Assembly: GCA_964057225.1 (NCBI GenBank)
Contig: OZ059896.1
Span: 21,386,501 to 21,450,500, forward strand
DNA length: 64,000 nt
Direction: 5' to 3'
Source: Auanema rhodensis
Lineage: Eukaryota > Nematoda > Chromadorea > Rhabditida > Rhabditidae
In this document: positions 11,232 to 25,802 of the stretch, piece by piece
Position numbering within the stretch: the stretch's first letter is position 1
Layout: each line of letters opens with the position of its first letter
Notes under the pieces: generated by a model
Seen by the model: only the letters and a program-made list of their open reading frames with translations
What the model was told of the DNA's origin: nothing
The model's database searches: none
Made by a program: the position numbers and the translations under genes

Positions 11232-14200
11232 AACACAGATCGACGCAGCTTAAAAATCCGCATCGAATGCACTATACTACTTTGAGAAACGCTTAATACA
11301 AAAATTAGTTATGATCGTTTGAAAAATGATGCATTAGTGTATGTTGAGTTTTCATGTACACTCAACATTGCTTCCAAAAACATTTTGACAAAAATTTTTT
11401 CGAAAAATTTCAAAATAATTTAGCAAAAAGTAGATGTTTTTAGATTCCTTTTTTTAAGGCAAAGACGATGGACAATGTTATTCAACGAAAAAATTAATTC
11501 TTCAGGGTGAAAATCGAGGATATAAGTGTGAACTTATATCAGTTGATATCTCGGTGCATTTCTAAGCTAGCGCAAATCTGATAACACAGATCGACGCAGC
11601 TTAAAAATCCGCATCGAATGCACTATACCACATTGAGAAACGCTTAATACAAAAATTAGTTATGATCGTTTGAAAAATGATGCATTAGTGTATGTTGAGT
11701 TTCCATGTACACTCAACATTGCTTCCAAAAACATTTTGACAAAAATTTTTTCGAAAAATTTCAAAATAATTTAGCAAAAAGTAGATGTTTTTAGATTCCT
11801 TTTTTTAAGGCAAAGACGATGGACGATGTTATTCAACAAAAAAATTAATTCTTCAGGGTGAAAATCGAGGATATAAGTGTGCACTTATATCAGTTGATAT
11901 CTCGGTGCATTTTTAAGCTAGCGCAAATCTGATAACACAGATCGACGCAGCTTAAAAATCCGCATCGAATGCACTATACTACATTGAGAAACGCTTAATA
12001 CAAAAAATAGTTATGATCGTTTGAAAAATGATGCATTAGTGTATGTTGAGTTTCCATGTACACTCAACATTGCTTCCAAAAACATTTTGACAAAAATTTT
12101 TTCGAAAAATTTCAAAATAATTTAGCAAAAAGTAGATGTTTTTAGATTCCTTTTTTCAAGGCAAAGACGATGAACAATGTTATTCAACGAAAAAATCAAT
12201 TCTTCAGGGTGAAAATCGAGGATATAAGTGTGAACTTATATCAGTTGATATCTCGGTGCATTTTTAAGCTAGCGCTAATCTGATAACACAGATCGACGCA
12301 GCTTGAAAATCCGCATCGAATGTACTATACTACATTGAGAAACGCTTGATACAAAAATTAGTTATGATCGTTTGAAAAATGATGCATTAGTGTATGTTGA
12401 GTTTCCATGTACACTCAATATTGCTTCCAAAAACATTTTGACAAAAATTTTTTCGAAAAATTTCAAAATAATTTAGCAAAAAGTAGATGTTTTTAGATTC
12501 CTTTTTTCAAGGCAAAGACGATGGACAATGTTATTCAACGAAAAAATTAATTCTTCAGGGTGAAAATCGAGGATATAAGTGTGAACTTATATCAGTTGAT
12601 ATCTCGGTGCATTTTTAAGCTAGCGCAAATCTGATAACACAGATCGACGCAGCTTAAAAATCCGCATCGAATGCACTATACCACATTGAGAAACGCTTAA
12701 TACAAAAATTAGTTATGATCGTTTGAAAAATGATGCATTAGTGTATGTTGAGTTTCCATGTACACTCAACATTGCTTCCAAAAACATTTTGACAAAAATT
12801 TTTTCGAAAAATTTCAAAATAATTTAGCAAAAAGTAGATGTTTTTAGATTCCTTTTTTTAAGGCAAAGACGATGGACGATGTTATTCAACGAAAAAATTA
12901 ATTCTTCAGGGTGAAAATCGAGGATATAAGTGTGCACTTATATCAGTTGATATCTCGGTGCATTTTTAAGCTAGCGCAAATCTGATAACACAGATCGACG
13001 CAGCTTAAAAATCCGCATCGAATGCACTATACTACTTTGAGAAACGCTTAATACAAAAATTAGTTATGATCGTTTGAAAAATGATGCATTAGTGTATGTT
13101 GAGTTTTCATGTACACTCAACATTGCTTCCAAAAACATTTTGACAAAAATTTTTTCGAAAAATTTCAAAATAATTTAGCAAAAAGTAGATGTTTTTAGAT
13201 TCCTTTTTTTAAGGCAAAGACGATGGACAATGTTATTCAACGAAAAAATTAATTCTTCAGGGTGAAAATCGAGGATATAAGTGTGAACTTATATCAGTTG
13301 ATATCTCGGTGCATTTCTAAGCTAGCGCAAATCTGATAACACAGATCGACGCAGCTTAAAAATCCGCATCGAATGCACTATACCACATTGAGAAACGCTT
13401 AATACAAAAATTAGTTATGATCGTTTGAAAAATGATGCATTAGTGTATGTTGAGTTTCCATGTACACTCAACATTGCTTCCAAAAACATTTTGACAAAAA
13501 TTTTTTCGAAAAATTTCAAAATAATTTAGCAAAAAGTAGATGTTTTTAGATTCCTTTTTTTAAGGCAAAGACGATGGACGATGTTATTCAACGAAAAAAT
13601 TAATTCTTCAGGGTGAAAATCGAGGATATAAGTGTGCACTTATATCAGTTGATATCTCGGTGCATTTTTAAGCTAGCGCAAATCTGATAACACAGATCGA
13701 CGCAGCTTAAAAATCCGCATCGAATGCACTATACTACATTGAGAAACGCTTAATACAAAAAATAGTTATGATCGTTTGAAAAATGATGCATTAGTGTATG
13801 TTGAGTTTCCATGTACACTCAACATTGCTTCCAAAAACATTTTGACAAAAATTTTTTCGAAAAATTTCAAAATAATTTAGCAAAAAGTAGATGTTTTTAG
13901 ATTCCTTTTTTCAAGGCAAAGACGATGAACAATGTTATTCAACGAAAAAATCAATTCTTCAGGGTGAAAATCGAGGATATAAGTGTGAACTTATATCAGT
14001 TGATATCTCGGTGCATTTTTAAGCTAGCGCTAATCTGATAACACAGATCGACGCAGCTTGAAAATCCGCATCGAATGTACTATACTACATTGAGAAACGC
14101 TTAATACAAAAATTAGTTATGATCGTTTGAAAAATGATGCCTTAGTGTATGTTGAGTTTCCATGTACACTCAACATTGCTTCCAAAAACATTTTGACAAA

Positions 14201-17200
14201 AATTTTTTCGAAAAATTTCAAAATAATTTAGCAAAAAGTAGATGTTTTTAGATTCCTTTTTTCAAGGCAAAGACGATGGACAATGTTATTCAACGAAAAA
14301 ATTAATTCTTCAGGGTGAAAATCGAGGATATAAGTGTGAACTTATATCAGTTGATATCTCGGTGCATTTTTAAGCTAGCGCAAATCTGATAACACAGATC
14401 GACGCAGCTTAAAAATCCGCATCGAATGCACTATACCACATTGAAAAACGCTTAATACAAAAATTAGTTATGATCGTTTGAAAAATGATGCATTAGTGTA
14501 TGTTGAGTTTCCATGTACACTCAACATTGCTTCCAAAAACATTTTGACAAAAATTTTTTCGAAAAATTTCAAAATAATTTAGCAAAAAGTAGATGTTTTT
14601 AGATTCCTTTTTTTAAAGCAAAGACGATGGACGATGTTATTCAACGAAAAAATTTATTCTTCAGGGTGAAAATCGAGGATATAAGTGTGCACTTATATCA
14701 GTTGATATCTCGGTGCATTTTTAAGCTAGCGCAAATCTGATAACACAGATCGACGCAGCTTAAAAATCCGCATCGAATGCACTATACCACATTGAGAAAC
14801 GCTTAATACAAAAATTAGTTATGATCGTTTGAAAAATGATGCATTAGTGTATGTTGAGTTTCCATGTACACTCAACATTGCTTCCAAAAACATTTTGACA
14901 AAAATTTTTTCGAAAAATTTCAAAATAATTTAGCAAAAAGTAGATGTTTTTAGATTCCTTTTTTTAAGGCAAAGACGATGGACAATGTTATTCAACGAAA
15001 AAATTAATTCTTCAGGGTGAAAATCGAGGATATAAGTGTGAACTTATATCAGTTGATATCTCGGTGCATTTTTAAGCTAGCGCAAATCTGATAACACAGA
15101 TCGACGCAGCTTAAAAATCCGCATCGAATGCACTATACTACTTTGAGAAACGCTTAATACAAAAATTAGTTATGATCGTTTGAAAAATGATGCATTAGTG
15201 TATGTTGAGTTTTCATGTACACTCAACATTGCTTCCAAAAACATTTTGACAAAAATTTTTTCGAAAAATTTCAAAATAATTTAGCAAAAAGTAGATGTTT
15301 TTAGATTCCTTTTTTTAAGGCAAAGACGATGGACAATGTTATTCAACGAAAAAATTAATTCTTCAGGGTGAAAATCGAGGATATAAGTGTGAACTTATAT
15401 CAGTTGATATCTCGGTGCATTTCTAAGCTAGCGCAAATCTGATAACACAGATCGACGCAGCTTAAAAATCCGCATCGAATGCACTATACCACATTGAGAA
15501 ACGCTTAATACAAAAATTAGTTATGATCGTTTGAAAAATGATGCATTAGTGTATGTTGAGTTTCCATGTACACTCAACATTGCTTCCAAAAACATTTTGA
15601 CAAAAATTTTTTCGAAAAATTTCAAAATAATTTAGCAAAAAGTAGATGTTTTTAGATTCCTTTTTTTAAGGCAAAGACGATGGACGATGTTATTCAACAA
15701 AAAAATTAATTCTTCAGGGTGAAAATCGAGGATATAAGTGTGCACTTATATCAGTTGATATCTCGGTGCATTTTTAAGCTAGCGCAAATCTGATAACACA
15801 GATCGACGCAGCTTAAAAATCCGCATCGAATGCACTATACTACATTGAGAAACGCTTAATACAAAAAATAGTTATGATCGTTTGAAAAATGATGCATTAG
15901 TGTATGTTGAGTTTCCATGTACACTCAACATTGCTTCCAAAAACATTTTGACAAAAATTTTTTCGAAAAATTTCAAAATAATTTAGCAAAAAGTAGATGT
16001 TTTTAGATTCCTTTTTTCAAGGCAAAGACGATGAACAATGTTATTCAACGAAAAAATCAATTCTTCAGGGTGAAAATCGAGGATATAAGTGTGAACTTAT
16101 ATCAGTTGATATCTCGGTGCATTTTTAAGCTAGCGCTAATCTGATAACACAGATCGACGCAGCTTGAAAATCCGCATCGAATGTACTATACTACATTGAG
16201 AAACGCTTGATACAAAAATTAGTTATGATCGTTTGAAAAATGATGCATTAGTGTATGTTGAGTTTCCATGTACACTCAATATTGCTTCCAAAAACATTTT
16301 GACAAAAATTTTTTCGAAAAATTTCAAAATAATTTAGCAAAAAGTAGATGTTTTTAGATTCCTTTTTTCAAGGCAAAGACGATGGACAATGTTATTCAAC
16401 GAAAAAATTAATTCTTCAGGGTGAAAATCGAGGATATAAGTGTGAACTTATATCAGTTGATATCTCGGTGCATTTTTAAGCTAGCGCAAATCTGATAACA
16501 CAGATCGACGCAGCTTAAAAATCCGCATCGAATGCACTATACCACATTGAGAAACGCTTAATACAAAAATTAGTTATGATCGTTTGAAAAATGATGCATT
16601 AGTGTATGTTGAGTTTCCATGTACACTCAACATTGCTTCCAAAAACATTTTGACAAAAATTTTTTCGAAAAATTTCAAAATAATTTAGCAAAAAGTAGAT
16701 GTTTTTAGATTCCTTTTTTTAAGGCAAAGACGATGGACGATGTTATTCAACGAAAAAATTAATTCTTCAGGGTGAAAATCGAGGATATAAGTGTGCACTT
16801 ATATCAGTTGATATCTCGGTGCATTTTTAAGCTAGCGCAAATCTGATAACACAGATCGACGCAGCTTAAAAATCCGCATCGAATGCACTATACTACTTTG
16901 AGAAACGCTTAATACAAAAATTAGTTATGATCGTTTGAAAAATGATGCATTAGTGTATGTTGAGTTTTCATGTACACTCAACATTGCTTCCAAAAACATT
17001 TTGACAAAAATTTTTTCGAAAAATTTCAAAATAATTTAGCAAAAAGTAGATGTTTTTAGATTCCTTTTTTTAAGGCAAAGACGATGGACAATGTTATTCA
17101 ACGAAAAAATTAATTCTTCAGGGTGAAAATCGAGGATATAAGTGTGAACTTATATCAGTTGATATCTCGGTGCATTTCTAAGCTAGCGCAAATCTGATAA

Positions 17201-17900
17201 CACAGATCGACGCAGCTTAAAAATCCGCATCGAATGCACTATACCACATTGAGAAACGCTTAATACAAAAATTAGTTATGATCGTTTGAAAAATGATGCA
17301 TTAGTGTATGTTGAGTTTCCATGTACACTCAACATTGCTTCCAAAAACATTTTGACAAAAATTTTTTCGAAAAATTTCAAAATAATTTAGCAAAAAGTAG
17401 ATGTTTTTAGATTCCTTTTTTTAAGGCAAAGACGATGGACGATGTTATTCAACGAAAAAATTAATTCTTCAGGGTGAAAATCGAGGATATAAAAGTGCAC
17501 TTATATCAGTTGATATCTCGGTGCATTTTTAAGCTAGCGCAAATCTGATAACACAGATCGACGCAGCTTAAAAATCCGCATCGAATGCACTATACTACAT
17601 TGAGAAACGCTTAATACAAAAAATAGTTATGATCGTTTGAAAAATGATGCATTAGTGTATGTTGAGTTTCCATGTACACTCAACATTGCTTCCAAAAACA
17701 TTTTGACAAAAATTTTTTCGAAAAATTTCAAAATAATTTAGCAAAAAGTAGATGTTTTTAGATTCCTTTTTTCAAGGCAAAGACGATGAACAATGTTATT
17801 CAACGAAAAAATCAATTCTTCAGGGTGAAAATCGAGGATATAAGTGTGAACTTATATCAGTTGATATCTCGGTGCATTTTTAAGCTAGCGCTAATCTGAT
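10179..17900 (+). repeat. 11-mer higher-order repeat, 3861-bp period, two copies
   Basis: m30-m40 (10179-14039) and m41-m51 (14040-17900) correspond member by member. Shared markers include TTGAAAAACG (m31 and m42), TTTCATG with TTCTAAG (m33 and m44), CAACAAAAA with GTGCAC (m34 and m45), CGCTTGATA with CAATATTGC (m36 and m47) and GATGAAC with GCGCTAATC (m35, m40, m46, m51). Inside each copy the markers recur after 5 and then 6 monomers, so an older 5-mer (m33-m36 resembling m38-m41) is embedded. Differences seen are offset 74 (m32 against m43) and a double change in m50. The block overlaps the end of the 9-mer, so the two amplifications share monomers. Confidence 0.85.
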
Positions 17901-20900
17901 AACACAGATCGACGCAGCTTGAAAATCCGCATCGAATGTACTATACTACATTGAGAAACGCTTGATACAAAAATTAGTTATGATCGTTTGAAAAATGATG
18001 CATTAGTGTATGTTGAGTTTCCATGTACACTCAATATTGCTTCCAAAAACATTTTGACAAAAATTTTTTCGAAAAATTTCAAAATAATTTAGCAAAAAGT
18101 AGATGTTTTTAGATTCCTTTTTTCAAGGCAAAGACGATGGACAATGTTATTCAACGAAAAAATTAATTCTTCAGGGTGAAAATCGAGGATATAAGTGTGA
18201 ACTTATATCAGTTGATATCTCGGTGCATTTTTAAGCTAGCGCAAATCTGATAACACAGATCGACGCAGCTTAAAAATCCGCATCGAATGCACTATACCAC
18301 ATTGAGAAACGCTTAATACAAAAATTAGTTATGATCGTTTGAAAAATGATGCATTAGTGTATGTTGAGTTTCCATGTACACTCAACATTGCTTCCAAAAA
18401 CATTTTGACAAAAATTTTTTCGAAAAATTTCAAAATAATTTAGCAAAAAGTAGATGTTTTTAGATTCCTTTTTTTAAGGCAAAGACGATGGACGATGTTA
18501 TTCAACGAAAAAATTAATTCTTCAGGGTGAAAATCGAGGATATAAGTGTGCACTTATATCAGTTGATATCTCGGTGCATTTTTAAGCTAGCGCAAATCTG
18601 ATAACACAGATCGACGCAGCTTAAAAATCCGCATCGAATGCACTATACCACATTGAGAAACGCTTAATACAAAAATTAGTTATGATCGTTTGAAAAATGA
18701 TGCATTAGTGTATGTTGAGTTTCCATGTACACTCAACATTGCTTCCAAAAACATTTTGACAAAAATTTTTTCGAAAAATTTCAAAATAATTTAGCAAAAA
18801 GTAGATGTTTTCAGATTCCTTTTTTTAAAGCAAAGACGATGGACGATGTTATTCAACGAAAAAATTAATTCTTCAGGGTGAAAATCGAGGATATAAGTGT
18901 GCACTTATATCAGTTGATATCTCGGTGCATTTTTAAGCTAGCGCAAATCTGATAACACAGATCGACGCAGCTTAAAAATCCGCATCGAATGCACTATACC
19001 ACATTGAGAAACGCTTAATACAAAAATTAGTTATGATCGTTTGAAAAATGATGCATTAGTGTATGTTGAGTTTCCATGTACACTCAACATTGCTTCCAAA
19101 AACATTTTGACAAAAATTTTTTCGAAAAATTTCAAAATAATTTAGCAAAAAGTAGATGTTTTTAGATTCCTTTTTTTAAGGCAAAGACGATGGACAATGT
19201 TATTCAACGAAAAAATTAATTCTTCAGGGTGAAAATCGAGGATATAAGTGTGAACTTATATCAGTTGATATCTCGGTGCATTTTTAAGCTAGCGCAAATC
19301 TGATAACACAGATCGACGCAGCTTAAAAATCCGCATCGAATGCACTATACCACATTAAGAAACGCTTAATACAAAAATTAGTTATGATCGTTTGAAAAAT
19401 GATGCATTAGTGTATGTTGAGTTTCCATGTACACTCAACATTGCTTCCAAAAACATTTTGACAAAAATTTTTTCGAAAAATTTCAAAATAATTTAGCAAA
19501 AAGTAGATGTTTTTAGATTCCTTTTTTCAAGGCAAAGACGATGAACAATGTTATTCAACGAAAAAATCAATTCTTCAGGGTGAAAATCGAGGATATAAGT
19601 GTGAACTTATATCAGTTGATATCTCGGTGCATTTTTAAGCTAGCGCTAATCTGATAACACAGATCGACGCAGCTTGAAAATCCGCATCGAATGTACTATA
19701 CTACATTGAGAAACGCTTGATACAAAAATTAGTTATGATCGTTTGAAAAATGATGCATTAGTGTATGTTGAGTTTCCATGTACACTCAATATTGCTTCCA
19801 AAAACATTTTGACAAAAATTTTTTCGAAAAATTTCAAAATAATTTAGCAAAAAGTAGATGTTTTTAGATTCCTTTTTTCAAGGCAAAGACGATGGACAAT
19901 GTTATTCAACGAAAAAATTAATTCTTCAGGGTGAAAATCGAGGATATAAGTGTGAACTTATATCAGTTGATATCTCGGTGCATTTTTAAGCTAGCGCAAA
20001 TCTGATAACACAGATCGACGCAGCTTAAAAATCCGCATCGAATGCACTAAACCACATTGAGAAACGCTTAATACAAAAATTAGTTATGATCGTTTGAAAA
20101 ATGATGCATTAGTGTATGTTGAGTTTCCATGTACACTCAACATTGCTTCCAAAAACATTTTGACAAAAATTTTTTCGAAAAATTTCAAAATAATTTAGCA
20201 AAAAGTAGATGTTTTTAGATTCCTTTTTTTAAGGCAAAGACGATGGACGATGTTATTCAACGAAAAAATTAATTCTTCAGGGTGAAAATCGAGGATATAA
20301 GTGTGCACTTATATCAGTTGATATCTCGGTGCATTTTTAAGCTAGCGCAAATCTGATAACACAGATCGACGCAGCTTAAAAATCCGCATCGAATGCACTA
20401 AACCACATTGAGAAACGCTTAATACAAAAATTAGTTATGATCGTTTGAAAAATGATGCATTAGTGTATGTTGAGTTTCCATGTACACTCAACATTGCTTC
20501 CAAAAACATTTTGACAAAAATTTTTTCGAAAAATTTCAAAATAATTTAGCAAAAAGTAGATGTTTTCAGATTCCTTTTTTTAAAGCAAAGACGATGGACG
20601 ATGTTATTCAACGAAAAAATTAATTCTTCAGGGTGAAAATCGAGGATATAAGTGTGCACTTATATCAGTTGATATCTCGGTGCATTTTTAAGCTAGCGCA
20701 AATCTGATAACACAGATCGACGCAGCTTAAAAATCCGCATCGAATGCACTATACCACATTGAGAAACGCTTAATACAAAAATTAGTTATGATCGTTTGAA
20801 AAATGATGCATTAGTGTATGTTGAGTTTCCATGTACACTCAACATTGCTTCCAAAAACATTTTGACAAAAATTTTTTCGAAAAATTTCAAAATAATTTAG

Positions 20901-21200
20901 CAAAAAGTAGATGTTTTTAGATTCCTTTTTTTAAGGCAAAGACGATGGACAATGTTATTCAACGAAAAAATTAATTCTTCAGGGTGAAAATCGAGGATAT
21001 AAGTGTGAACTTATATCAGTTGATATCTCGGTGCATTTTTAAGCTAGCGCAAATCTGATAACACAGATCGACGCAGCTTAAAAATCCGCATCGAATGCAC
21101 TATACCACATTGAGAAACGCTTAATATAAAAATTAGTTATGATCGTTTGAAAAATGATGCATTAGTGTATGTTGAGTTTCCATGTACACTCAACATTGCT
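17782..21200 (+). repeat. 5-mer higher-order repeat, 1755-bp period, about two copies
   Basis: From the 3' part of m51, m52-m55 (17901-19304) correspond to m57-m60 (19656-21059). The shared series is GATGAAC with GCGCTAATC, then CGCTTGATA with CAATATTGC, then a CCAC monomer, then GTTTTCAGATT (18811 and 20566) with TTTAAAGC, then a GTGAAC monomer. Copy 2 alone carries CACTAAACCAC in both m58 and m59, a change that must have spread between adjacent monomers after the duplication. The match ends within m61. Confidence 0.8.
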
Positions 21201-22814
21201 TCCAAAAACATTTTGACAAAAATTTTTTCGAAAAATTTCAAAATAATTTAGCAAAAAGTAGATGTTTTTAGATTCCTTTTTTTAAGGCAAAGACGATGGA
21301 CGATGTTATTCAACGAAAAAATTAATTCTTCAGGGTGAAAATCGAGGATATAAGTGTGCACTTATATCAGTTGATATCTCGGTGCAATTTTAAGCTAGCG
21401 CAAATCTGATAACACAGATCGACGCAGCTTAAAAATCCGCATCGAATGCACTATACCACATTGAGAAACGCTTAATACAAAAATTAGTTATGATCGTTTG
21501 AAAAATGATGCATTAGTGTATGTTGAGTTTCCATGTACACTCAACATTGCTTCCAAAAACATTTTGACAAAAATTTTTTCGAAAAATTTCAAAATAATTT
21601 AGCAAAAAGTAGATGTTTTTAGATTCCTTTTTTTAAGGCAAAGACGATGGACAATGTTATTCAACGAAAAAATTAATTCTTCAGGGTGAAAATCGAGGAT
21701 ATAAGTGTGCACTTATATCAGTTGATATCTCGGTGCATTTTTAAGCTAGCGCAAATCTGATAACACAGATCGACGCAGCTTAAAAATCCGCATCGAATGC
21801 ACTATACCACATTGAGAAACGCTTAATACAAAAATTAGTTATGATCGTTTGAAAAATGATGCATTAGTGTATGTTGAGTTTCCATGTACACTCAACATTG
21901 CTTCCAAAAACATTTTGACAAAAATTTTTTCGAAAAATTTCAAAATAATTTAGCAAAAAGTAGATGTTTTTAGATTCCTTTTTTTAAGGCAAAGACGATG
22001 GACGATGTTATTCAACGAAAAAATTAATTCTTCAGGGTGAAAATCGAGGATATAAGTGTGCACTTATATCAGTTGATATCTCGGTGCATTTTTAAGCTAG
22101 CGCAAATCTGATAACACAGATCGACGCAGCTTAATAATCCGCATCGAATGCACTATACCACATTGAGAAACGCTTAATACAAAAATTAGTTATGATCGTT
22201 TGAAAAATGATGCATTAGTGTATGTTGAGTTTCCATGTACACTCAACATTGCTTCCAAAAACATTTTGACAAAAATTTTTTCGAAAAATTTCAAAATAAT
22301 TTAGCAAAAAGTAGATGTTTTTAGATTCCTTTTTTTAAGGCAAAGACGATGGACAATGTTATTCAACGAAAAAATTAATTCTTCAGGGTGAAAATCGAGG
22401 ATATAAGTGTGAACTTATATCAGTTGATATCTCGGTGCATTTTTAAGCTAGCGCAAATCTGATAACACAGATCGACGCAGCTTAAAAATCCGCATCGAAT
22501 GCACTATACCACATTGAGAAACGCTTAATACAAAAATTAGTTATGATCGTTTGAAAAATGATGCATTAGTGTATGTTGAGTTTCCATGTACACTCAACAT
22601 TGCTTCCAAAAACATTTTGACAAAAATTTTTTCGAAAAATTTCAAAATAATTTAGCAAAAAGTAGATGTTTTTAGATTCCTTTTTTTAAGGCAAAGACGA
22701 TGGACGATGTTATTCAACGAAAAAATTAATTCTTCAGGGTGAAAATCGAGGATATAAGTGTGCACTTATATCAGTTGATATCTCGGTGCATTTTTAAGCT
22801 AGCGCAAATCTGAT

Positions 22815-24920
22815 AACACAGATCGACGCAGCTTAAAAATCCGCATCGAATGCACTATACCACATTAAGAAACGCTTAATACAAATATTAGTTATGATCG
22901 TTTGAAAAATGATGCATTAGTGTATGTTGAGTTTCCATGTACACTCAACATTGCTTCCAAAAACATTTTGACAAAAATTTTTTCGAAAAATTTCAAAATA
23001 ATTTAGCAAAAAGTAGATGTTTTTAGATTCCTTTTTTTAAAGCAAAGACGATGGACGATGTTATTCAACGAAAAAATTAATTCTTCAGAGTGAAAATCGA
23101 GGATATAAGTGTGCACTTATATCAGTTGATATCTCGGTGCATTTTTAAGCTAGCGCAAATCTGATAACACAGATCGACGCAGCTTAAAAATCCGCATCGA
23201 ATGCACTATACCACATTGAGAAACGCTTAATACAAAAATTAGTTATGATCGTTTGAAAAATGATGCATTAGTGTATGTTGAGTTTCCATGTACACTCAAC
23301 ATTGCTTCCAAAAACATTTTGACAAAAATTTTTTCGAAAAATTTCAAAATAATTTAGCAAAAAGTAGATGTTTTTAGATTCCTTTTTTTAAGGCAAAGAC
23401 GATGGACAATGTTATTCAACGAAAAAATTAATTCTTCAGGGTGAAAATCGAGGATATAAGTGTGAACTTATATCAGTTGATATCTCGGTGCATCTTTAAG
23501 CTAGCGCAAATCTGATAACACAGATCGACGCAGCTTAAAAATCCGCATCGAATGCACTATACCACATTGAGAAACGCTTAATACAAAAATTAGTTATGAT
23601 CGTTTGAAAAATGATGCATTAGTGTATGTTGAGTTTCCATGTACACTCAACATTGCTTCCAAAAACATTTTGACAAAAATTTTTTCGAAAAATTTCAAAA
23701 TAATTTAGCAAAAAGTAGATGTTTTTAGATTCCTTTTTTTAAGGCAAAGACGATGGACGATGTTATTCAACGAAAAAATTAATTCTTCAGGGTGAAAATC
23801 GAGGATATAAGTGTGCACTTATATCAGTTGATATCTCGGTGCATTTTTAAGCTAGCGCAAATCTGATAACACAGATCGACGCAGCTTAAAAATCCGCATC
23901 GAATGCACTATACCACATTAAGAAACGCTTAATACAAAAATTAGTTATGATCGTTTGAAAAATGATGCATTAGTGTATGTTGAGTTTCCATGTACACTCA
24001 ACATTGCTTCCAAAAACATTTTGACAAAAATTTTTTCGAAAAATTTCAAAATAATTTAGCAAAAAGTAGATGTTTTTAGATTCCTTTTTTTAAAGCAAAG
24101 ACGATGGACGATGTTATTCAACGAAAAAATTAATTCTTCAGAGTGAAAATCGAGGATATAAGTGTGCACTTATATCAGTTGATATCTCGGTGCATTTTTA
24201 AGCTAGCGCAAATCTGATAACACAGATCGACGCAGCTTAAAAATCCGCATCGAATGCACTATACCACATTGAGAAACGCTTAATACAAAAATTAGTTATG
24301 ATCGTTTGAAAAATGATGCATTAGTGTATGTTGAGTTTCCATGTACACTCAACATTGCTTCCAAAAACATTTTGACAAAAATTTTTTCGAAAAATTTCAA
24401 AATAATTTAGCAAAAAGTAGATGTTTTTAGATTCCTTTTTTTAAGGCAAAGACGATGGACAATGTTATTCAACGAAAAAATTAATTCTTCAGGGTGAAAA
24501 TCGAGGATATAAGTGTGAACTTATATCAGTTGATATCTCGGTGCATTTTTAAGCTAGCGCAAATCTGATAACACAGATCGACGCAGCTTAAAAATCCGCA
24601 TCGAATGCACTATACCACATTGAGAAACGCTTAATACAAAAATTAGTTATGATCGTTTGAAAAATGATGCATTAGTGTATGTTGAGTTTCCATGTACACT
24701 CAACATTGCTTCCAAAAACATTTTGACAAAAATTTTTTCGAAAAATTTCAAAATAATTTAGCAAAAAGTAGATGTTTTTAGATTCCTTTTTTTAAGGCAA
24801 AGACGATGGACGATGTTATTCAACGAAAAAATTAATTCTTCAGGGTGAAAATCGAGGATATAAGTGTGCACTTATATCAGTTGATATCTCGGTGCATTTT
24901 TAAGCTAGCGCAAATCTGAT
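22815..24920 (+). repeat. 3-mer higher-order repeat, 1053-bp period, two copies, inside the 14-mer
   Basis: m66-m67-m68 and m69-m70-m71 match. The first member has CCACATTAAG, TTTAAAGC and TCAGAGTG; the second has CCACATTGAG and GTGAAC; the third has GACGATG and GTGCAC. Members differ at only a few sites (ATATTAG in m66 against AAATTAG in m69, CATCTTT at the end of m67 against CATTTTT in m70). Confidence 0.82.
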
Positions 24921-25795
24921 AACACAGATCGACGCAGCTTAAAAATCCGCATCGAATGCACTATACTACATTGAGAAACGCTTAATACAAAAAATAGTTA
25001 TGATCGTTTGAAAAATGATGCATTAGTGTATGTTGAGTTTCCATGTACACTCAACATTGCTTCCAAAAACATTTTGACAAAAATTTTTTCGAAAATTTTC
25101 AAAATAATTTAGCAAAAAGTAGATGTTTTTAGATTCCTTTTTTCAAGGCAAAGACGATGAACAATGTTATTCAACGAAAAAATCAATTCTTCAGGGTGAA
25201 AATCGAGGATATAAGTGTGAACTTATATCAGTTGATATCTCGGTGCATTTTTAAGCTAGCGCAAATCTGATAACACAGATCGACGCAGCTTGAAAATCCG
25301 CATCGAATGTACTATACTACATTGAGAAACGCTTAATACAAAAATTAGTTATGATCGTTTGAAAAATGATGCCTTAGTGTATGTTGAGTTTCCATGTACA
25401 CTCAACATTGCTTCCAAAAACATTTTGACAAAAATTTTTTCGAAAAATTTCAAAATAATTTAGCAAAAAGTAGATGTTTTTAGATTCCTTTTTTTAAGGC
25501 AAAGACGATGGACAATGTTATTCAACGAAAAAATTAATTCTTCAGGGTGAAAATCGAGGATATAAGTGTGAACTTATATCAGTTGATATCTCGGTGCATT
25601 TTTAAGCTAGCGCAAATCTGATAACACAGATCGACGCAGCTTAAAAATCCGCATCGAATGCACTTTACTACTTTGAGAAACGCTTAATACTAAAGTTAGT
25701 TATGATCGTTTGAAAATTGATGCATTAGTGTATGTTGAGTTTCCATGTACACTCAACATTGCTTCCAAAAACATTTTGACAAAAATTTTTTCGAA

Positions 25796-25802
25796 AAATT
25801 TT
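25796..25802 (+). repeat. m74 one-base gain (352-bp monomer)
   Basis: The run after CGAAAAA has four T instead of three (AAAAATTTTCAAAA), shifting all later monomers by +1. The same monomer has GCGAAAAG in place of GCAAAAAG. The identical pair of changes is in m88 (near 30714), one 14-mer period away, so one event was copied. Confidence 0.85.
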
